A stretch of 64,000 nucleotides of DNA from Coenobita brevimanus (lineage: Eukaryota > Arthropoda > Malacostraca > Decapoda > Coenobitidae), in NCBI GenBank assembly GCA_032717465.1, contig CM064715.1, positions 38,145,604 through 38,209,603 of the forward strand, given 5' to 3'. This document shows positions 57,351 to 64,000 of the stretch, in pieces. Every line of letters begins with the position of its first letter. Position 1 is the stretch's first letter. The position numbers were made by a program, and so were the translations under genes. The notes under the pieces are model-generated. The model was not told the origin of the DNA. It did not search any database and was given only the letters and a program-made list of their open reading frames with translations.

Positions 57351-58743
57351 TTTCCTTGGGATACTTTTTTAAAGTTTAGTTTATATTGCACAGGTATTAC
57401 TGAAAATGATATTATATAGTCCCATATTTTGTTATTTTATATAAAAAATATATACACTATATACAGTATTAACTATACACACTGACTTGTCGTTCACCTG
57501 TACCTATCGTGAGTAATATGTGTGTCAGCACTGTGTGGAAATCATTGTCTTCACGATTGTATTGAAGATGTTCACTCTTGCTAACGGCATTTGTGTTGGC
57601 CATTTTTTTTTTCTTCTAGTTTACCTTGTAACTTAATTTATTTTTTTCCACTAGGTAGCTTTAATTAATAAATGTTAAATACAGTTCTTTTAATCGCTCA
57701 CTGAGTAACTGTGATGGTATATTTTCTTTATTACTTTGTAGATATAATAATGTATAGTTGTATGTATGAAACACGTATTTTATGTAGGTATAAATGGTAA
57801 CACTCGTTGGTAGTAAATAAATGTTATAATAAATGAATGAATATATACAGTGTAGAATATTTATTGTTGGTGCAAGTATTTAATGATTGAATTATGAAGA
57901 TAATTGAAGTAGGTATATGAATTTAAGTTGTAACTATACAACACGTTTTATATGTTTGTGCAGAAGCTTATTGTCTATCACTGTGTATTGTATAAATGAA
58001 GTAACTATGTAACTCACTAATTTTTACCGTGGAGGAAATGGTGTGAATGGTGTTGCACGTGGTGATAGCGTTGTCCTTCGCTGGTTGATTAACGTGTTGT
58101 CGTCTCAGCACATGGTGACGTCGGCTTCCCACACTGGTAGCTGTGGTGAGTGAATAAGTAGCGATGAGTAACTTGAGTGAAGACGAGTGAGTAAGACGAG
58201 TTGTGAATATGGACTTGGTGTTTTGCTGCGTGTCTTGACCTCTGCGTCAGGCGGGAGAGTGTGGTGTGCTTGTTGCTTTGGGTTTTCCTCCTCTTTACTT
58301 GCTTCGTTTTATATTCTTCTTGTTGCTGCTTGAAGTTACGTGAAGATTATAGAATTGTTTCGTAGACTTGTAGACTATTTGCATTGTAGGCTGTATTTTG
58401 TCGGGATTCACTGTAGAACTGAAGCTAATCTTGTACTGTAGAGTCTCGCCTGCTTTTGTAGAAATTTGCTTTTAATTGGGAGACGATGTCCGTAGTTTCG
58501 CTGGTTCGTCGTAGAAATTGCAATATTGTATCAATATTTTGTTAAACTACTTGCAAGGCGTCGTGTGATCTCTTGACCTCTGCATCAGCATGATGATCTG
58601 GGAGACGGAGGGGGCTGGTTGGAGAGAAGTGTCAGGAGCTGGTTGTAAGTTGTGAGTTATTCTTTTTGTTTTCAATCTTGATATTTTGTAGGAATTTAAT
58701 GTTGATTCGTAGACGAGGTTCGTATACGTTCGCTGCTACCAAA

Positions 58744-59387
58744 TGTCATAAATGACTTTGTGTCATAAAATACTTTGTGGTTCTTTTGTGGTTGAGTTGT
58801 TGTTGAGTTATATATATATTTTAGATTTATGGACGAGCGGTTTTTATATCTTGTAGTAGCTTCCCATTTGTCATGTAGTGACAGGAGAGGTAAAGAATAG
58901 TATGGGACTATTTTTATTTGTCTTGGAAATATTAACAAGTCTCTCACACAGAGCGTAAGTATAGAGTCTCGTCCCTCTCTCTCTCTGTCTCTCAAATTGC
59001 CAAGCCCATCTCCCCTTTGACCTGCCTCTAGTATCGCTTGTCCCCTTCTCGACCTCTCTGTTCTATAGCTAACCTCCGTCTGCCGCTCTCTTTCCTAAAT
59101 TCTGGTGAAACAGGAGATGTATCACGTGTATTCCTCGTGGATGGAAAGTTTAAAGAAGCCTGTGTGTGAGTATGTGTGTATATGTGCATGTGGTCACCAG
59201 GTCTTTGTTCACGAGAGGACTGCTGACAGCTAACTGCATCATCTCCTTACTGGCCGCTGTCGTCAGCTTTCCTCAGTGTAACTTGCAAACCTCATTTCCT
59301 TTTCCCAGGCTCGCAGAGGGCTGTCTATCTATCTATTTATCTATTTATCTATTATGATTTGCAATTATAATATGGAGTCCTACCACA
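58744..59387 (-). repeat. 5' LTR of element L copy 2
   Basis: 644 bp, identical in length to 55301-55944. The PBS-like site follows in element orientation. Confidence 0.9.
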
Positions 59388-59391
59388 ATGG

Positions 59392-60090
59392 GACCAATTT
59401 TCGAACATTGTAAAGCAGGTAGTCACGCCTTCACTGGGCAGAGTTGTCGCCCTCTCACAACTCGACACCCTCACCTATGACAGCTGCTTTGACGACACGT
59501 TCGTACAGGCTAGGCGCCTCATCAGAGACGCCTATCCAGAGGCTGCCACTGCAACACGGGATCAACACACTTTTAACACCCTGCTAAGGATCCTCCCGAG
59601 CTCAATACGGGAAAAATTCACCATCTACGATCCCTCAGGCGACATGGATCGTGACCTGCAACTCATCCGACGGCTCCTCGCCGCCAGTCCTACACCACAA
59701 CCTATTGACGAGGTGAGCAAATTCCCCACCACCAAACCACAACCACCCAAGGCTAGGACACCACCCATTCAGCCCACCCAACCCACCACGGAGCCGTCCG
59801 TCACCATCCCTAGGGCTCACCCACAGAGAAAATGCCCCAACCCCAGGGAAAATTCTAACCTCATCTCTATTAACCCCTGGGAATTTACTGCCTGCGGTCG
59901 TACCTGCCCCCTGCATGACATCAGGGAACAGCTTAAGGTGAACCGAAACAGGACCTTCAATCAGGGGCGCAGGAAAGTCTCATCCCTAGAGGACGACGCT
60001 ACACAGGATGATGCTCCACGCATCATCTACCCTGAACCCGGCGACAAGCAGCCTGATGAAGACGACAACCCGCAGCCGATGGAATTTTAG
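59392..60090 (+). pseudogene. Group A gag, C-terminal part
   Basis: DQFSNIVKQVVTPSLGRVVA, LSQLDTLTYD, RRLIRDAYPEAATATRDQ, LRILPSSIREKFTIYDPSGD, a Pro-rich linker, then INPWEFTACGRTCPLHDIRE with the C-x3-C-x2-H pattern, and an acidic tail ending PQPMEF. The frame appears open from the L element boundary to the stop at 60090, so gag without the L insertion would be intact or nearly so. Confidence 0.8.
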
Positions 60091-60110
60091 GTCCACCCCC
60101 GCACCTCCCC

Positions 60111-60575
60111 ATGGTGGCGGGGGCCACTTCACACAAGTACAGACCCACAGTCTACGACAAAATACGACTGAACGGGGTCAAGGCTAGATTACTGGTGGAC
60201 ACGGGATCTGCCAGGTCATGCCTGTATTCGCACTTCTACTTCTGCCACAACTCCGCCTTCGGCCCCCTTCTCCCCACCTCAGCCAATCTCGTAGATGCAG
60301 GTGATGGCCCCCTGCCTGTCCGTGGGGAAAGTTGGGCCCTGCGGACCGAAACACACCAAAAATCATCCACCACTCATCCCTTCATCATCTTTGACTCCAC
60401 CTGTCGTGCAGACGATTGCTACCTGGGACTGGACTTCCTCCAAAAACTACGCACCACCATCGACTGCCACCAGCGCCGACTCCACTTCAGTCCAGCCCCC
60501 ACGCCCCCAGTGAAACAAAAAAAACAACAACATCACCACTCATCAACACAACACATACAAACCACCTCCCCCTGA
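60111..60575 (+). pseudogene. Group A protease domain (Ty3/gypsy)
   Basis: 154 codons, starting 20 bp after the gag stop in another frame. The aspartic protease active site is LLVDTGSARSCLY at about residues 30-42, with the later DCYLGLDFLQKL typical of gypsy proteases. The frame runs off in an A-rich stretch (about 60515-60535), where a frameshift leads to the next segment. It cleaves Gag-Pol. Confidence 0.8.
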
Positions 60576-62696
60576 CAGTCATCCTCCCCAACCCATCTGC
60601 ACATGCAACTCCACTCCATGGTCACCTCACACCCCACCCCATCAATCACCACCCCCGCCCTTCCACCCAACCAACTCAACCTCACTCTCTGACTTTCCCT
60701 GCCGCTATCGCCTCCGCTATCACTATTCCACCCCATCATGAGGCTTGGTTAGAACTAAACAGACCCTCCGGTACCTCCGTCATCTTCTCTCCCGCCCTAC
60801 CAACCGGACCCCTGTCATCGTGTTTAGTGTCCCTGACTTTCCTCCCCCTCCACATCCGAACTATCCGTGTCGCTAACCTCGCCGCCACACCCCTTACCCT
60901 ACCTCGAAGACTAATTGTTGGCGATATGGAAGAAGCCGATCCTTGTACAACACCACCCTCCACCCACCCCACTCTACCTCCTCTCCCTTCACATCTATCT
61001 ACCTCCCAGACCAACAGCCTCCAGCGATTACTCCTGTACTTCCAAGACCTCTTCTCATCTGGCCCTGCAGACATCGGCCACATGACTTATCTCAGTCATG
61101 AAATTCACACAACCGGACCGCCCATTCGCCAACCATCACGCCGCAAAAACCCTAAACAACGGGCAGAGGAAGACCGGCAGGTCCAGGACATGCCTGATGC
61201 CGGGGTCATCTCCAACTCAAATAGCCCATGGTCCTCCCCCGGCATACTAGTTAGAAAAAAAAGACAGAACAATGCGGCTCTGTGTGGATTACCACAAACT
61301 CAACGATGTCACCACCAAGGACGCCACGCCCCTCCCAAGAATCGACGATTCCCTCGACTTCCTACACGGCTCAACCTGGTTCTCCACGCTAGACCTATAG
61401 TCAGGTTACTGGCAAGTCCCTGTCCATCCAGGGGACAAACAGAAAACCACTTTCTCCACCTCAAACGGAAAGCATTATGAGTTCAACGTCCTTCCCTTCG
61501 GACTCTGCAATGCCCCAGCTACATTCTCCCGCCTCATGGAGTCTGTACTAGGCGGCCTAACCTGGGAAATCTGCCTGGTGTATCTCGATGACTTCATTGT
61601 TTTCAATTGCACCTGGGCCGACCATCTACACCACCTCAAACAAGTTTTCCTACGTATTTGCCAGGCTGGACTAAAACTCAAACCCTTCAAATGCGTCCTA
61701 GCCAAGTGATCCGTCTCCTTCCTAGGATACATGATCGGAGCCGAGGGCATCTCACCTAACCCTGAAAAACTACGCGCGATAGCAGACATCCCCCTATCGA
61801 AAGACGTCCACGAAACCCGTGCCTTCTTAGGCCTGAATTCATATTATAGGTGTTTCGTAAAAGGCTTCGCCGATATCTCAAAGCCGCTCCATGACCTGAC
61901 AAAGAATGGCGAACCATTCACATGGACTGAGGAAAGGAAAGCCGCATTTAACGACCTCAAGTCAAAACTCATCTCAGTTCCCATCATTGCCTTTCCAGAC
62001 TACAACCTCCCTTTTCGTCTGTACACCGACGTCTCCCTCATTGCCATAGGGGCTGTTCTCACGTAAGTGCAGGACGGGTGCGAACACATCATCGCCTGCG
62101 CCAGCCGCACCCTGAACCAGGCTGAATGTAATTAAGCGGCCACCAAACGCGAATGCCTTGGAATCACCTGGGCGCTTGACTACTTCCGGTCATACATCTC
62201 TGGCACCCACGTAGTCATCACCGACCATCAATCCCTGCAGTGGCTATGCCAGTCCAATACTAATAATGCCCAGCTCATCCAGTGGCGAGAAGCGTTAGAA
62301 GAGTTCGATTTCGAAATATCCTATTGGCCTGGCAAACTACACACCAATGCTGATGCCCTTTCCCACCTACCCATCAATGCTGTACGCCTCAAACCAGACC
62401 TCATTCAAATGTGGCGGGATAAACAATGCCCCACCTGGATTCCCCAGCGTACATTCACCAAATTACACCAGCAAGGCGATCACCTGTTCAGCTCAGACGG
62501 CCATATCATCCTCGACCTGACCGCCACCCACAATGCAATGCTGCACCTCCATGCCAACAAAGGCGTCCACCTCGGGACAAAGAAACTTTTACAAGTTTTC
62601 AGTGATATATATTGGACCTCTAACCCCTCCACCATCGCCAAAAGCACCGTCCAAGCATGCCGTGCCTATGCCTTGGGCAAAGACATCACCTGAACA
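60500..62696 (+). pseudogene. Group A reverse transcriptase and RNase H (Ty3/gypsy), then integrase zinc region
   Basis: Post-protease domain (ATPLTLPRRLIVGDMEEAD), then RT entry GVISNSNSPWSSPGILVRKK. A frameshift in an A-run near 61255 leads to LCVDYHKLND, then STLDL followed by a stop (about 61399), SGYWQVPV, VLPFGLCNAPATFSRLM, catalytic VYLDDFIVF, a stop near 61709, SFLGYMIG and FLGLNSYYRCFVKGFA. RNase H has LYTDVSLIAIGAVLT, a stop, ASRTLNQAECN, a stop, and VITDHQSLQWL. The integrase zinc region (about 62550-62690) has H-x-H (LHLHANKGVHLGTKKLL) and only one Cys of the usual pair (ACRAYALGK). At least four stops and two frameshifts: inactive. Confidence 0.85.
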
Positions 62697-62879
62697 CCTG
62701 GCCCAACAGGGAAAATAATCGCACAAAAACCATGGCAATTGCTCTCTCTCGATGTCATCGGCTCCCTCACATCTAAATCGGGGTACAAATATATCATCAC
62801 CTTCGTGGACGTTTACTCTACTGTAAATTCCTCATCGCCTGCCCCGCTAAAGAAGTGCGCAAACGAAGTTACATCATTT
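62697..62879 (+). pseudogene. Group A integrase, start of catalytic core
   Basis: QKPWQLLSLDVIGSLTSKSG carries the first catalytic Asp, followed by YKYIITFVDVYS. After one frameshift, FLIACPAKEV and EVTSFV are seen. It is interrupted at 62880-62887 by a DNA element. The frame continues after 63830. Confidence 0.75.
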
Positions 62880-62887
62880 GTGCCACC

Positions 62888-63822
62888 CACTGAGCCCTAT
62901 AATATGGAGTGGCTATCCCCGCCGCGGGCGTGTGATTTTGGCGGCCATATTGAAAACCGAGACTCAAATTCAAATACTTTATTTCCACTAAGCAGTGATT
63001 ATTAATAAAGAGAACACTTTCTGCTTATAATACAAAAACATATATGGATTATGATTTTTTTTTTCTGCCTAGTTCAACGAATTACATTGGGTACGATTAG
63101 CCAATGAGTATAAAATAATGCCATAGGTTGCTGCAGTGCAGAACTTACCCTTTATGGCACTATCCATGTCATGAAACCGAATCACACACCACAAAGCCAG
63201 CCAGGAGACAGGACGTGTGTGCTGGGCAATCCCCAGGTCCTGTCCTCCATCCTTACTTTTTTTAACCAGCCCTTACCCCACCGACCGGGCTAATGTATGG
63301 CCCGGCCTGCACTATAGGAGCAGGGAATCTTTAAACAACAACAAGAACCTGAAACCGAATGTCCAGATTGATAAAGGCCGGAAGAAACATGGAAATATCT
63401 GGAAGAGAGTGTGAACAGAAGAGAAGAGGACATGGAGAGAAAGACTGGAGATAAATTTGCCCATTTTAGTGGCCCCATTCATGCAGGGATACTGGGGAAG
63501 TACCTTACCGCCCCACCCCAGGGAGCAATAATCTTATAGAATTAGCAACAAGATATATTTCTTAATTGTGAAATGTAATGCCATCTCTGATGAATTCCTG
63601 TATCCATTTTTGCATCCAGAAGCTGCACAGCTGACCATGGCACTATATTCTAAGGAATCATCGGCTGCTTTCAAAAACCCAACGAACAGCTCAGTTCAAA
63701 AACTGTAGGCATCAGGCGAGATGTAACATGGATGCCGCTACACCAGCGCCGCCCTGGCGGTAGCTACATCAGTTACGCTGTGTTAGACATGAGATTGCCA
63801 CTCCATATTATAGAGCTCAATG
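62888..63822. mobile_element. hAT- or P-like non-autonomous DNA element (935 bp)
   Basis: Terminal inverted repeats of about 30 bp (CACTGAGCCCTATAATATGG and, from the right, CATTGAGCTCTATAATATGG). Flanks GTGCCACC (62880-62887) and GTGCCGCT (63823-63830) form an 8-bp target duplication with two mismatches, in line with hAT or P superfamilies. The integrase frame around it is compatible with a simple insertion. No transposase; the interior is AT-rich with short frames only. Confidence 0.7.
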
Positions 63823-63830
63823 GTGCCGCT

Positions 63831-63960
63831 TCTCTATGCCTTCCCCCGCATTACACGGGCGACTTGTGACCATGACTTGACTGTCACTGCCACGTTACAA
63901 AACTTCTGCTTATCAGAATTCATTTATTTACAGAAGATACTTCTTCAGTTTATCTTCCGT
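63831..63960 (+). pseudogene. Group A integrase, continued remnant
   Basis: Reads LLYAFPRITRATCDHDL, comparable with LVRHVFPYFRIPQALHSD of the better copy at about 35900 (minus). It then degenerates towards the window end, which has an A-rich run at 63968-63982. Confidence 0.4.
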
Positions 63961-64000
63961 GGAAGAAGAAAAAAAAAAAAACCTTAACCCCCAAAGCTTG

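Larger units (their letters stand above)
55301..59387 (-). mobile_element. Non-autonomous LTR retrotransposon L, copy 2 (4087 bp)
   Basis: LTRs of 644 bp each (55301-55944, 58744-59387) differ at only about four positions, so this insertion is recent. The target duplication ATGG is at 55297-55300 and 59388-59391; deleting the element restores gag. The interior is related to copy 1 (PBS-like TGGTAGCAGCGAACG in reverse at 58727-58741, gag-start remnant at 57603, AT-rich tandem array) and has no pol. A 192-bp tandem duplication lies at 56349-56732. No purine-rich tract precedes the 3' LTR. Confidence 0.9.

Overview
The window looks like repeat-dominated nuclear DNA of an arthropod, most plausibly a decapod crustacean. 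That reading is an inference from the abundance of dinucleotide microsatellites, short TTAGG-type blocks, CR1/Jockey/RTE-like LINEs, a 5S-derived SINE, a tRNA-derived SINE, Tc1/mariner and piggyBac-like elements, and long-LTR Ty3/gypsy elements. I found no convincing host protein-coding gene. Almost everything recognisable is a transposable element, and most copies carry frameshifts, stops or later insertions.

Layout. 1-2.2 kb: an RTE-like LINE 3' end between two direct repeats. 2.3-13.2 kb: a nested stack. A Jockey-like LINE is interrupted by a piggyBac-like non-autonomous element (precise TTAA duplication) and by a CR1-like LINE, which is itself interrupted by a non-autonomous LTR element (called L; 4-bp target duplication ATGT). 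13.2-20 kb: mostly unassigned, with a 5S-derived SINE, a three-unit tandem repeat, a second piggyBac-like copy and palindromic structures. 20-36.8 kb and 47.9-64 kb: Ty3/gypsy elements with very long LTRs (1.6-2.5 kb), sorted here into groups A, B, C, D and E. 36.8-47.9 kb: a 1-kb inverted repeat enclosing a Tc1/mariner relic and a second, better CR1-like copy.

The most interesting feature is the long-LTR gypsy family. Besides gag, protease, RT, RNase H and integrase, it appears to carry a third open frame (here ORF3) that starts about 87 codons before the 3' LTR, reads through the polypurine tract and LTR boundary, and continues in U3 of the LTR. The LTR part encodes in-frame tandem repeats that differ between groups (A: SATVRPS-type; B and E: TAYCRS/TADCRS-type; C and D: MACS/TAGS-type), followed by a conserved C-terminal block with the motif LFGPSPEG. 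The DNA repeats share a core resembling CGGCCTATTGCCGCTCC. The arrangement recalls accessory genes encoded in retroviral U3, but no function can be assigned from sequence.

Structurally, an A element inserted into the gag gene of a B element appears as two halves in opposite orientation (29.4-35.9 kb and 47.9-64 kb). Matching target-site flanks on both halves suggest one nested insertion later split by an inversion, or an assembly inversion. All family assignments are by eye from motifs and need database confirmation.
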